From Vibrio neptunius (GTDB lineage: Bacteria > Pseudomonadota > Gammaproteobacteria > Enterobacterales > Vibrionaceae): a stretch of 64,000 nucleotides of DNA. The notes below the pieces were generated by a model. The model was not told the DNA's origin, made no database searches, and worked only from the letters and a program-made list of their open reading frames with translations. The position numbers and the translations under genes were made by a program. Numbering within the stretch: the stretch's first letter is position 1; every line of letters starts with the position of its first letter. Shown piece after piece: positions 25,252 to 33,525 of the stretch. The stretch is from the NCBI RefSeq assembly GCF_000967495.1, contig NZ_JXXU01000035.1, positions 78,049 through 142,048 on the forward strand, written 5' to 3'.

Positions 25252-28200
25252 TCATGAGTGACGTGAGATTTCTCTTTGTTTCCACAATTTGAAAATGGCC
25301 GGTAGTACCAGAAGCGTGAGTAGCAGCGCCGATGCCATTCCACCAATCATAGGGGCGGCGATTCGTTGCATGACTTCAGAGCCCGTACCTTCGCCGTACA
25401 TGATCGGTACAAGACCTATGATGACGGTCAGAACTGTCATCATCACAGGACGAACTCTGAGGCCTGCACCGTCTCGAATCGCCATCGACAGATCATCGGA
25501 AGTAATGGAGTGGTTCTGCTCTTGGGCATCCAGCTTTTTGTAGTGCCAGGCTTGGTTGAGATACACCAGCATGATGACGCCAATTTCGACGGCGACACCC
25601 GCGAGGGCAATAAAGCCGACCCCAACGGCAATCGAGAAGTTATAGCCAAGGTAGTGCATCAGCCATAAGCCGCCTACCATGGCGAGAGGGAGGGTCATCA
25701 TGATGATCAGCACTTCGCCAATGCGACGGAAGCTGAAGTAAAGCAGCAGTATAATGATCGCCAGCGTAATCGGCACCACGACACTTAGGCGCTCTTTCGC
25801 GCGCTCCATATATTCATACTGACCTGACCAAGCCAGAGAATAGCCAGCGGGCAGATTGAGCTGAACAGCCACGACTTGTTGTGCTTCTGCAACGTACGAA
25901 CCGAGATCTCGTCCATCGATATCAACGAATACCCAGCCATTAGGTCGAGCGTTTTCTGTTTTGATCATCGGTGGGCCGTCTTCGTAACGAATATCAGCAA
26001 CATCAGCCAGTGCGATACGAGCACCATTCGGGGTAACCAGAGGTAGGTTCTGTTGTTTCACCACTGAATCACGGTAGTCCTGTGGGTATCGAACATTAAT
26101 CGGGTAGCGTTCCAGCCCTTCTATGGTTTCCCCAACGTTCATGCCGCCCACTGCAGTGGAAATTACGCGTTGAACATCTTTTATATTGAGACCATAGCGA
26201 GCGGCGGAGCGACGCTTTATATCGATAGTGACGTAGCGTCCACCAGCGACACGCTCAGCATAAACAGACGCCGTACCATTGACCTGATTGAGAATAGGTT
26301 CCAGTTCAGCACCGATCTGTTCAATGACGTTAAGATCGGGGCCTGAGATTTTGATCCCAATAGGTGTTTTAATGCCGGTTGCCAGCATGTCGATACGGGT
26401 TTTGATTGGCATGACCCACGCATTGGTTAGCCCGGGGAACTGCACTAGATCGTCAAACTCTTTGCGCAGCGATTCGGTGGTTACGCCTTCACGCCATTGT
26501 TCGCGAGGTTTCAGCTGTATGACGGTTTCAATCATGGTCAGCGGTGCGGGGTCGGTAGCGGTTTCGGCGCGTCCGATTTTCCCCCATACCGTCTCAACTT
26601 CTGGGACGCTCTTAATCAACTTATTGGTTTGCTGTAACAGCTCGCGTGCTTTACCAATTGAGATACCCGGATAGGTGGTCGGCATGTACATCAAATCACC
26701 CTCATCGAGTGGAGGAATGAATTCGCTGCCCAGCTTACTGGTTGGGTAGTAAGCCGATGCCATAAGCCCTATTGCAATGACGATCATGATTTTAGGGTAG
26801 TTGAGGCTCAGGTTGAGCAAGGGTCTGTAAAGCGAGACTAACCCTTTGTTGACTGGGTTTTTGTGTTCTGGGAGTACTTTGCCACGAATGAAATAGCCCA
26901 TCAGAACAGGCACTAGCGTAATCGCTAAGCCAGCAGACGCTGCCATGGCGTAGGTTTTGGTAAATGCCAGTGGCGAAAACATTTTGCCTTCCTGACCTTC
27001 CAATGCAAACACAGGAACAAAGCTCAACGTGATGATTAACAGAGAAAAGAACAGCGGTGCACCGACTTCCTCTGCGGCCTTGCCGATGACTTGCCAGCGA
27101 TTCTTATCGGTGAGCGGAGTTCGTTCAATGTGCTTGTGAACGTTTTCTATCATCACGATTGCGCCGTCGACCATAGCTCCAATGGCGATGGCAATACCAC
27201 CCAATGACATGATGTTGGCGTTAATCCCTTGCCAATGCATGATCACAAACGCAGTCAGAATACCCACTGGTAAGCTCAAAGCGATAACCAGAGAAGAGCG
27301 TATATGGAACAGGAACAAAGCACAGACAATCGCAACCACGATGAATTCTTCAGCCAGTTTCTTCCATAAGTTTTCTACCGCCGAGTCGATCAACGTAGAG
27401 CGGTCATACGTTGGTACGATTTCGACACCCTCAGGCAAGCTGCGTTGCAGTTCGGTCAGTTTGGCTTTGGTTTTGGCGATCACTTCACTGGCATTTTCTC
27501 CGAAGCGCATCACGATCACGCCACCAACGGCTTCCCCTTCACCGTTGAGCTCAGAAATGCCACGACGCATTTGTGGGCCAAGGTTAATATCCGCGACATC
27601 ACCCAACAGAAGCGGGGTGCCTTTTTCGGTTACCTTGAGTGGCAGTGAGCGGATATCTTCGATACTAGTCAGGTAACCTGTGGTGCGCACCATGTGTTCG
27701 GCTTCAGCGACCTCAATCACGGAGGCACCTGTCTCCTGATTACCGTTTTGAATCGTGTTGTTGACCTGCTGTAATGTCAGGTTGTAAGCACGCAGTTTGG
27801 CGGGGTCAATCTGGATCTGATACTGCTTGACCATACCACCTACAGTGGCGACTTCCGATACTCCATCAACGGTTTGCAGTTCGTATTTGAGGAACCAATC
27901 CTGCAAGCTGCGTAACTGGGCTAAATCGTGTTGTCCGGTTTTATCCTGAAGAACATAGCTGTAAACCCAGCCAACCCCAGTGGCATCGGGCCCCAGCGTT
28001 GGTTTAGCGTTTGATGGTAGGTTTGGCGCGACTTGACTGAGATACTCCAGCACACGCGAGCGGGCCCAGTACATATCGGTGTCATCATTAAAGATGATGT
28101 AGACATAGGAATCCCCAAAGAAAGAGTATCCCCTGACGGTTTCTGCACCGGGTACAGCCAACATGGCAGTGGTTAATGGATAAGTGACCTGATCCTCGAC

Positions 28201-28380
28201 CACCTGAGGTGCTTGACCCGGATAGCTGGTTTTGATGATCACCTGAACATCCGATAAGTCAGGGATTGCGTCTACAGGTGTGTTTTTTACACTGTAAAGG
28301 CCAGCAAAAACAATAGCTAAGATGGCAATCAATACTAGGAATCTATTACTGATTGACCAACGGATAATTGCATTGATCAT
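25252..28380 (-). CDS. cusA: CusA-type heavy-metal RND efflux pump
   Basis: A 1042-residue inner-membrane RND transporter that moves Cu(I)/Ag(I) out of the periplasm by proton exchange. It has the HME-RND layout: helix 1, a large periplasmic loop, helices 2-6, a second loop, and helices 8-12, with GAMVDGAIVMIENVHKH in helix 4. The three methionines that bind metal in E. coli CusA have counterparts in LMYMPTTYPG, APLTMIETVIQL and RIDMLATGIKTPIG, which points to monovalent copper/silver rather than zinc or cobalt. It starts 2 bp after cusB in the cusC-cusB-cusA order. Confidence 0.95.
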   Translation of the reverse strand: MINAIIRWSISNRFLVLIAILAIVFAGLYSVKNTPVDAIPDLSDVQVIIKTSYPGQAPQVVEDQVTYPLTTAMLAVPGAETVRGYSFFGDSYVYIIFNDDTDMYWARSRVLEYLSQVAPNLPSNAKPTLGPDATGVGWVYSYVLQDKTGQHDLAQLRSLQDWFLKYELQTVDGVSEVATVGGMVKQYQIQIDPAKLRAYNLTLQQVNNTIQNGNQETGASVIEVAEAEHMVRTTGYLTSIEDIRSLPLKVTEKGTPLLLGDVADINLGPQMRRGISELNGEGEAVGGVIVMRFGENASEVIAKTKAKLTELQRSLPEGVEIVPTYDRSTLIDSAVENLWKKLAEEFIVVAIVCALFLFHIRSSLVIALSLPVGILTAFVIMHWQGINANIMSLGGIAIAIGAMVDGAIVMIENVHKHIERTPLTDKNRWQVIGKAAEEVGAPLFFSLLIITLSFVPVFALEGQEGKMFSPLAFTKTYAMAASAGLAITLVPVLMGYFIRGKVLPEHKNPVNKGLVSLYRPLLNLSLNYPKIMIVIAIGLMASAYYPTSKLGSEFIPPLDEGDLMYMPTTYPGISIGKARELLQQTNKLIKSVPEVETVWGKIGRAETATDPAPLTMIETVIQLKPREQWREGVTTESLRKEFDDLVQFPGLTNAWVMPIKTRIDMLATGIKTPIGIKISGPDLNVIEQIGAELEPILNQVNGTASVYAERVAGGRYVTIDIKRRSAARYGLNIKDVQRVISTAVGGMNVGETIEGLERYPINVRYPQDYRDSVVKQQNLPLVTPNGARIALADVADIRYEDGPPMIKTENARPNGWVFVDIDGRDLGSYVAEAQQVVAVQLNLPAGYSLAWSGQYEYMERAKERLSVVVPITLAIIILLLYFSFRRIGEVLIIMMTLPLAMVGGLWLMHYLGYNFSIAVGVGFIALAGVAVEIGVIMLVYLNQAWHYKKLDAQEQNHSITSDDLSMAIRDGAGLRVRPVMMTVLTVIIGLVPIMYGEGTGSEVMQRIAAPMIGGMASALLLTLLVLPAIFKLWKQREISRHS

Positions 28381-28382
28381 CG

Positions 28383-30089
28383 TTAGCCCTCATCTGTTGC
28401 CAATTGCTTGAGCAGGTAATCTGCACCTTGTCGTTCAACTAGAAATCGAACGCGCTGACCTTCCTCAAAACCCATTAGATCCACTTCATCGCCAACGGAG
28501 AAGTTCATCTCACCGGCCTGCCAGTTCCACTCCGCGACAGGGAGATGGTTTAAGGTGATCATGCCAAAGTCGGCCATCAGCATAGAAATATCGCCTTGCA
28601 ACCAAAGCTCGCCAGCAACAACAGAGTCATCCACTTTGTAATCGACAATTTCGTACTGGCCAGACTCGGTTTTTTGCATTTCAAACTCTATGCTTTGACC
28701 TGTTGTGAATGCACTCGCTTCGACGTCTTTAGCGAGAGTGAAATTCATGATCATGCCCGGCCAATCCCATTCAGGTACCGGCTGGTGGTTGATCGTCAAC
28801 ATGCCATGATCAGCCATGACGTCGGTGATCTCTCCCTTCGCCCAAACGGTCTCCTCATCTGGTTCAACACCATTAATGCGCGCAAGGTCGGCAGACTGGC
28901 TGGATTCAGAGTCGAGCATAAAGTGTGCGGAAGTCACCACTTGATCGTCTTGGGTTAAGCCCTGCAACACTTCAACCCGATCTCCGGCTTCACGGCCTGT
29001 TTCGATGCGAGCAGAGCGGTATTTTCCTTGGCCTTCTGCCAGAACGATGCGAGCCATGCCGCCAGAGCGTATTACCGCAGATTTAGGGATCGTCAGTACT
29101 GACTCTTCGCTAACAGGTTGAAGAGCAATGTTGGCGAACATATTGGGCTTGAGCTCGCCATCTGGGTTAGGGAATTTAAGTCTGACGCGCAGAGTACGAG
29201 TATTAGGGTCAAGAATCGGGTAGACGTAGTCGACCTTACCCTGCCATTCGTTGCCCGGAATCGCATCTAATGTCATCGAGGCTTCACTGCCAGCTTTAAT
29301 CCATTGCGCCTGACGCTCGAACACTTCTGCGTCTACCCAAACATTGTTCAGTGGGCCAGCGCTGATCACTGCTTGCGCGGGTGACAAATAACCCCCTTCG
29401 CGAATGCTCAAACTTGCAATCACACCGTTAGCTGGTGCCTTTATTTCAATGGTTTGTGACGCTTTACCGCGTTTTAGAATCGCTTTAATTTGTGCACGGT
29501 CTACACCTAGTGTCACGAGTCGTTCAGTGGCACCTTTGACTAAGCCAGTTCGACCTGTTCGAGAGGCATTAAGTAACTCTTCCTGCGCTTTCACCAACTC
29601 AGGTGAATAGAGCGTAAACAGCACATCGCCTTTGTTGACTTTTTCACCGATCGCATTGATGAACAGTTTTTCAACCCAACCCGCGACGCGTACGTTGGTT
29701 TGCCAAAGCTGGCTTTCATCAAACGCGATGTAACCGACCGTTTCAATGCAGGGGGAGAGAGGTTCTAGGGTTACGGGTTCGGACTTGACGCCGAGGTTGT
29801 TTTCTACCGACGGATCAATCGTAATGGTTCCGGGTTTATCTTGCTCTCCCGCCATGTCTCCGGCGTAAACTGGAATTAAGTCCATGCCCATTGGTGACTT
29901 ACCGGGCTTATCTCGCTTGTAGTTCGGGTCCATCGGAGCAACCCAGTAGAGAGGTTCAGCAGAATCAGAAGAACCAGACTCAGCCTTGGCGTCCATTCCC
30001 ATGCTAGATCCGGCTAGGAAATGATTAGCGGAATAGCCCAGCGCGCCTCCTACCAACAGAGCGATAGCAGCGATTTGTAATGTTTTCAT
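28383..30089 (-). CDS. cusB: CusB periplasmic adaptor fused to two CusF-like domains
   Basis: A 568-residue membrane-fusion protein joining CusA to CusC. After an N-terminal anchor/signal comes the CusB metal-entry segment with Met53, Met67 and Met69 (APMDPNYKRDKPGKSP and MGMDLIPVY). The hairpin, lipoyl and beta-barrel domains follow to about residue 400. Two CusF-like OB-fold domains end the protein (about 412-486 and 487-568). The first keeps all four CusF metal residues with the right spacing: His435, Trp443, Met446, Met448. The second has His515, Trp523, Gly526 and Met528, so one Met is lost. E. coli encodes CusF separately. The frame opens at 30149, but ATG 30089 has AAGG upstream and gives a proper N-terminus. 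Confidence 0.93.
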   Translation of the reverse strand: MKTLQIAAIALLVGGALGYSANHFLAGSSMGMDAKAESGSSDSAEPLYWVAPMDPNYKRDKPGKSPMGMDLIPVYAGDMAGEQDKPGTITIDPSVENNLGVKSEPVTLEPLSPCIETVGYIAFDESQLWQTNVRVAGWVEKLFINAIGEKVNKGDVLFTLYSPELVKAQEELLNASRTGRTGLVKGATERLVTLGVDRAQIKAILKRGKASQTIEIKAPANGVIASLSIREGGYLSPAQAVISAGPLNNVWVDAEVFERQAQWIKAGSEASMTLDAIPGNEWQGKVDYVYPILDPNTRTLRVRLKFPNPDGELKPNMFANIALQPVSEESVLTIPKSAVIRSGGMARIVLAEGQGKYRSARIETGREAGDRVEVLQGLTQDDQVVTSAHFMLDSESSQSADLARINGVEPDEETVWAKGEITDVMADHGMLTINHQPVPEWDWPGMIMNFTLAKDVEASAFTTGQSIEFEMQKTESGQYEIVDYKVDDSVVAGELWLQGDISMLMADFGMITLNHLPVAEWNWQAGEMNFSVGDEVDLMGFEEGQRVRFLVERQGADYLLKQLATDEG

Positions 30090-30099
30090 GTCAGATACC

Positions 30100-31458
30100 T
30101 TATTCTTGTTCGCCTTGAGACAAAGTGACTGGCTCAACTTGATAATCAAAACCGTCCAGTAGGGCAGCTAAGTTGCTGTTCACAATGTTTAAATCTGCAA
30201 TCAGACGTTGCTGTTCGAGTTGTAGAGCAAGTTCATCGGCAGAGGCCGTAATGACATCGTTAAACTGAGACGTGTTGTTCTGATAACCTCGCTCAACCGC
30301 ACGAATTCGTGCGTTGGCCTGAGGAAGAAGGGTGGACTGATACCGTTCTAGTCGTTGGGCTAAATTGGTTCGGTCGACAAGTAAGGCGTTGACTTTGGCA
30401 TTCATCTGAGCCAGTAACGTGTCTTTCTGGGACTTGGCCGCGCCGACCTGATATTGGGCCGCAGCGAGATTTCTGTCCTGACGGTTTCCCGTGAACAGAG
30501 GAATGTCCATGGTTAGATAGGCACTAACTAGGTCTGATGCAGGTTCTCCCATCATGCCGTTGGCCTGACGGTAGGCGTACATGACTTCAACGCCAAACTG
30601 AGGTTGGTAAGCCTGCTGTGCAATTTCAACCTGAGTTTCGGAAGTGGATATAGTTTGGCCGGCCATTTGTACCATTGGGTGCAGGCTGAGCTGCTGATAA
30701 TACTCGGAGCTTGCTAGGTTTTCGTTCAGCTGTTGGTCGAGCTTGGTCCAGTTAAGCTGATTGGATGCGCTGACGTTCTGAATCTGTTCAGACCAATTGG
30801 CTCCCAACCATTCTGATAGCTGGGCCATTAAACGCTGTTGCATCTGCTGATTAGCCTGAAGCTTCTCATCCAGTTTGCTTACTTGAAGCTGAGCATTGAG
30901 CAGATCCTGAGCTTCGCTTTTACCAATCGAATAGTTGGTCTGAATGAAGCTCTCCATATCTTTAAGCAAACGACGGTTTTCCAGCATGATGGTTTTCGCC
31001 TGCTGCTGATAACCCAGTTCAAGCCAGAGTTGGGTCATGCTGTTAATGACATCCAGTTCTCGGGCATCAATTTGTAAACCGACGCCATCCGCTTGTTGAT
31101 TGCTTTTCTTTTGTTGTAACTCCAGTGTCGAGCCACGCTCAAATTGTTGCATCAATCCGACGGAAATGTTCGTCATCGGATCTTCGTCGAATTTGAAGCT
31201 GTCTACAGGTAGGCCACCGAAGCCAACTTTGATTTTGGGGTCCATTAGCGTGGCACTGGCAACGCCGGTCTCGCGCAGTGCTTGTGATTGAGCAAAATAT
31301 TGCTTTCGATTGCTGTCGTTGTTGAGTGCCATGCTGATCAATTGTGATAGCACAGCTTGCGGCTGGTGAGTCTGCTCTTGCAAGTTGCTTGCTGATACAG
31401 GCGCAAACCAGACCGCGGCACTGACAGAAAGCGCCAGAATCCTTGGTTTGATTTTCAC
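30100..31458 (-). CDS. cusC: CusC-like outer-membrane efflux protein (TolC family)
   Basis: About 452 residues, the outer-membrane channel of the copper/silver pump. The GTG start at 31458 gives a signal peptide (KIKPRILALSVSAAVWFAPVSA); an upstream GTG at 31491 would add an unhelpful polar segment. The mature part has two outer-membrane efflux repeats with long coiled-coil regions rich in Gln and Leu (e.g. LQQKKSNQQADG, LELGYQQQAKTIMLENRRLL) and the AYLTMDIPLFTGNRQ strand of the second repeat. It precedes cusB, with an 11-bp gap. Confidence 0.88.
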   Translation of the reverse strand: MKIKPRILALSVSAAVWFAPVSASNLQEQTHQPQAVLSQLISMALNNDSNRKQYFAQSQALRETGVASATLMDPKIKVGFGGLPVDSFKFDEDPMTNISVGLMQQFERGSTLELQQKKSNQQADGVGLQIDARELDVINSMTQLWLELGYQQQAKTIMLENRRLLKDMESFIQTNYSIGKSEAQDLLNAQLQVSKLDEKLQANQQMQQRLMAQLSEWLGANWSEQIQNVSASNQLNWTKLDQQLNENLASSEYYQQLSLHPMVQMAGQTISTSETQVEIAQQAYQPQFGVEVMYAYRQANGMMGEPASDLVSAYLTMDIPLFTGNRQDRNLAAAQYQVGAAKSQKDTLLAQMNAKVNALLVDRTNLAQRLERYQSTLLPQANARIRAVERGYQNNTSQFNDVITASADELALQLEQQRLIADLNIVNSNLAALLDGFDYQVEPVTLSQGEQE

Positions 31459-31542
31459 TTTATTGTCCGTTTCCGAGTGCCTGACAGGCACGAAAAACCA
31501 TCTCCCAAAGCAATAGGCTGGGAGTCGATAACAGAGAACGGA

Positions 31543-31920
31543 TTACGCTATCGGAGGGCGATAGAGTGAGCTTAAACGGGTAATGACCTGACCTTGGACA
31601 TCTGAATGGATCAGAGCCAACTGAGTCGAGATTAGTAGAGGTTTATCAATTCGGGGAATGGGGGCGAAAACCGTTGCGCACATCACGCTACAACAGTTAT
31701 GAACCATCTCTTCGCTGGTTTCACAATGATCTGATGGGATTGAAGAATCTGTCAGCGCTGGGCTCATGTTCATTGCCATGCCACAGTGAGCCTGCTTGCT
31801 ACCGGAATCGCTGAGCATTTCGAACGTCATTAGGGTTTCGCTAGTAGCAAAACTGGATACCAACATGGCGCTCATGCTGATAAATAGAATCCAGTATTTA
31901 CGAATCGAAGGGAAGCTCAT
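31543..31920 (-). CDS. CopL-like small Cys/His/Met-rich exported protein
   Basis: A 125-residue protein with an N-terminal hydrophobic segment (KYWILFISMSAMLVSSFA) that should direct export. The middle has candidate copper ligands: HCGMAMNM, DHCETSEEMVHNCCSVMC. The small size, Met/His/Cys content and place as the first gene of a copper operon suit the loosely defined CopL group found with copper-resistance genes. No domain is recognised with confidence. It lies just behind the CueR-type promoter, 84 bp before the CusC gene. A role in copper binding or regulation is inference. Confidence 0.65.
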   Translation of the reverse strand: MSFPSIRKYWILFISMSAMLVSSFATSETLMTFEMLSDSGSKQAHCGMAMNMSPALTDSSIPSDHCETSEEMVHNCCSVMCATVFAPIPRIDKPLLISTQLALIHSDVQGQVITRLSSLYRPPIA

Positions 31921-31949
31921 ACGTAACCTAAAATGACGATAACTCGGCT

Positions 31950-31980
31950 AGCATAAAGCTTCCCCTAGGGGGAAGGTCAA
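31950..31980 (-). promoter_or_regulatory. CueR-type (MerR family) copper-responsive promoter
   Basis: On the minus strand the -35 is TTGACC (31975-31980) and the -10 is TATGCT (31950-31955), 19 bp apart. The spacer holds the dyad CTTCCCC-N3-GGGGAAG (31959-31975), close to the CueR operator of E. coli copA/cueO (ACCTTCC...GGAAGGT). It should drive the whole operon from the CopL-like gene to the cupredoxin. No cueR gene lies in the window, so it would act in trans. Confidence 0.88.
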
Positions 31981-31988
31981 GCGGTGTA

Positions 31989-32426
31989 TTAGGATTCTGC
32001 CGTCGCTTCTAAATTTAAAATGGACTGTTTGATTTGTTCAGGTAAGTTTGCTTTGCAATTGTTTTTAAAATCAAACATCACACAGGTGGCGCGCCCTACG
32101 GTACTGACTTTACCGACTTTCTTGCTCACAACCTGATACTCCATGGTGAATCTGTCTTCCTGAATGTCGACGACTTTAGACCCTATCATCAGAGTATCTG
32201 GATAGGTGATGGGCATTTTATAGCGGCAGCTTGTTTCACCCAATACTGGGCCTATATGACTTTGGCTTAGGTTGACGAGAAGATTGATGTGCTCAAAGTA
32301 GTCGAGTCTTGCAGTTTCGAAGTAGCGAAAGTAAACCACATTATTGACGTGTTGGAGAGCATCCATTTCACCCCAAGCGACCGGAATTTTTGTGATGACC
32401 GGAAAGTCTTTCAGTAACGATTCCAT
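31989..32426 (-). CDS. Hotdog-fold acyl-CoA thioesterase (YbgC/4-HBT type)
   Basis: A 145-residue 4-hydroxybenzoyl-CoA-thioesterase-like protein. The signature near residue 20 is VAWGEMDALQHVNNVVYFRYFETARLDYF, with the catalytic acid in the MDALQHVNN stretch. Such cytosolic enzymes hydrolyse short- or medium-chain acyl-CoAs. AAGGAA lies 6 nt before ATG 32426; an earlier in-frame ATG at 32441 precedes that site. It is monocistronic and ends just upstream of the cus promoter, on the same strand. Confidence 0.85.
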   Translation of the reverse strand: MESLLKDFPVITKIPVAWGEMDALQHVNNVVYFRYFETARLDYFEHINLLVNLSQSHIGPVLGETSCRYKMPITYPDTLMIGSKVVDIQEDRFTMEYQVVSKKVGKVSTVGRATCVMFDFKNNCKANLPEQIKQSILNLEATAES

Positions 32427-32508
32427 GCGTGTTCCTTGCATTGGTTTTTAAAAGAGCTCTTATTCTAATGCTGAATCAAGTGATTTTGTAAAAATGTTAT
32501 CAAAATGT

Positions 32509-32553
32509 GATCTTTAATGACTAAGTAAAGGCCCGTCTTTACTTATAAAGATC
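32509..32553. promoter_or_regulatory. Nested inverted repeat in the thioesterase-fpr intergenic region
   Basis: An outer pair GATCTTTA / TAAAGATC encloses an inner pair AAGTAAAG / CTTTACTT around a 6-nt loop, with small bulges. It ends 43 bp before the fpr start and may form a structured 5' leader or cover promoter/operator elements. No known regulator site was recognised. Confidence 0.45.
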
Positions 32554-32596
32554 AGAGGAGTAGGTTTTAAAGAGGTAACCTGATGGAGGATCTGCA

Positions 32597-33361
32597 ATGA
32601 CCGCACCCGATGGTTTTAATCTCGCCAAAGTGGAAAAGCGCACTGACTGGACGCCAGAGCTATTCAGTTTACGTCTTACTGGCGCGCCTCTCACCTTTAA
32701 AGCGGGCCAATTTACTAAACTGGCCCTGTATGACGACGACGGCCAATTGGTCAGCCGAGCGTATTCAGTCGTCAACGCACCACTTAACAGCAGCGATATG
32801 CTGGAATTTCTGATTGTCTCTAACCTTGAAGGCAAACTGACGCCAAAACTGCAGCACTTGAAAGAGGGAGACTCGGTATACGTAGGCGCTGCCGCCTATG
32901 GTGATTTGATTTTGAGTTCCATTCCTAAATCGACTCAGGACTTATGGTTGCTTTCAACGGGGACGGGTATTGGTCCTTTCCTATCGCTACTCGATGACAT
33001 TAATGTTCGCCCCGGATATGAAAAAATTGTTTTAGTACATGGCGTTAGACATGAGAAAGATTTGGTCTACCGCTACTTGATTGAGCAGCTAGTTGATCAA
33101 TATGAAGGTCGCCTGAGTTATGTGCCTGTTGTGTCGAGAGAGCAGCACCCAAATACGCTATATGGCCGCATTCCTCAGCTGTTGGGTCAACGTGAAATCC
33201 AAGAAAGAGCGCAGGCAGAGCTCACTCAGGAGAACAGTTTTGTCATGCTGTGCGGAAACCCAGCAATGATCAAAGAGACCACCAAGATTCTGCAAAGTTT
33301 TGGGTTAGAAAAATTCCGTCGAGCGACAGGAGGTAACATCACCTTTGAGCGCTATTGGTAG
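32597..33361 (+). CDS. fpr: Ferredoxin/flavodoxin-NADP(+) reductase
   Basis: A 254-residue FAD/NADPH reductase of the E. coli Fpr subfamily that passes electrons to flavodoxin and ferredoxin. The FAD site is SRAYSVVNAP (RxYS/T), the NADP-binding strand starts LLSTGTGIGPFLSLL, the ribose/phosphate part is VHGVRHEKDLVYR, and FVMLCGNPAMIKET precedes the C-terminus, which ends in an aromatic residue (ERYW) as in bacterial FNRs. GGAGG lies about 9 nt before the ATG. It is monocistronic and divergent from the thioesterase gene. Confidence 0.93.
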   Translation: MTAPDGFNLAKVEKRTDWTPELFSLRLTGAPLTFKAGQFTKLALYDDDGQLVSRAYSVVNAPLNSSDMLEFLIVSNLEGKLTPKLQHLKEGDSVYVGAAAYGDLILSSIPKSTQDLWLLSTGTGIGPFLSLLDDINVRPGYEKIVLVHGVRHEKDLVYRYLIEQLVDQYEGRLSYVPVVSREQHPNTLYGRIPQLLGQREIQERAQAELTQENSFVMLCGNPAMIKETTKILQSFGLEKFRRATGGNITFERYW

Positions 33362-33476
33362 GACTCAATTATCATAGGGAACTTGTTTGAGTTTCCACAT
33401 TTCAACCGTGTGCTTGGTTTTATCACATAGTCCAAGCAGGATTTGAGATTTAGGATCGTAAGGTTCGCCGATAAAA

Positions 33477-33499
33477 CAAAGGCCCTGAAAGGGCCTTTG
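33477..33499. terminator. Intrinsic terminator between convergent fpr and yjiH
   Basis: A perfect 10-bp stem (CAAAGGCCCT and its complement) with a 3-nt loop. On the minus strand it is followed by TTTTAT, so it best serves the YjiH gene. Confidence 0.75.
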
Positions 33500-33525
33500 A
33501 AAAAAGATTGATTTGCGATCTGAGA

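Noticed and set aside
25289..28148. Several 70-160-residue frames on the plus strand and in other minus frames inside cusA
   Set aside because: They are shadows of the CusA coding sequence, with no family features or ribosome sites.
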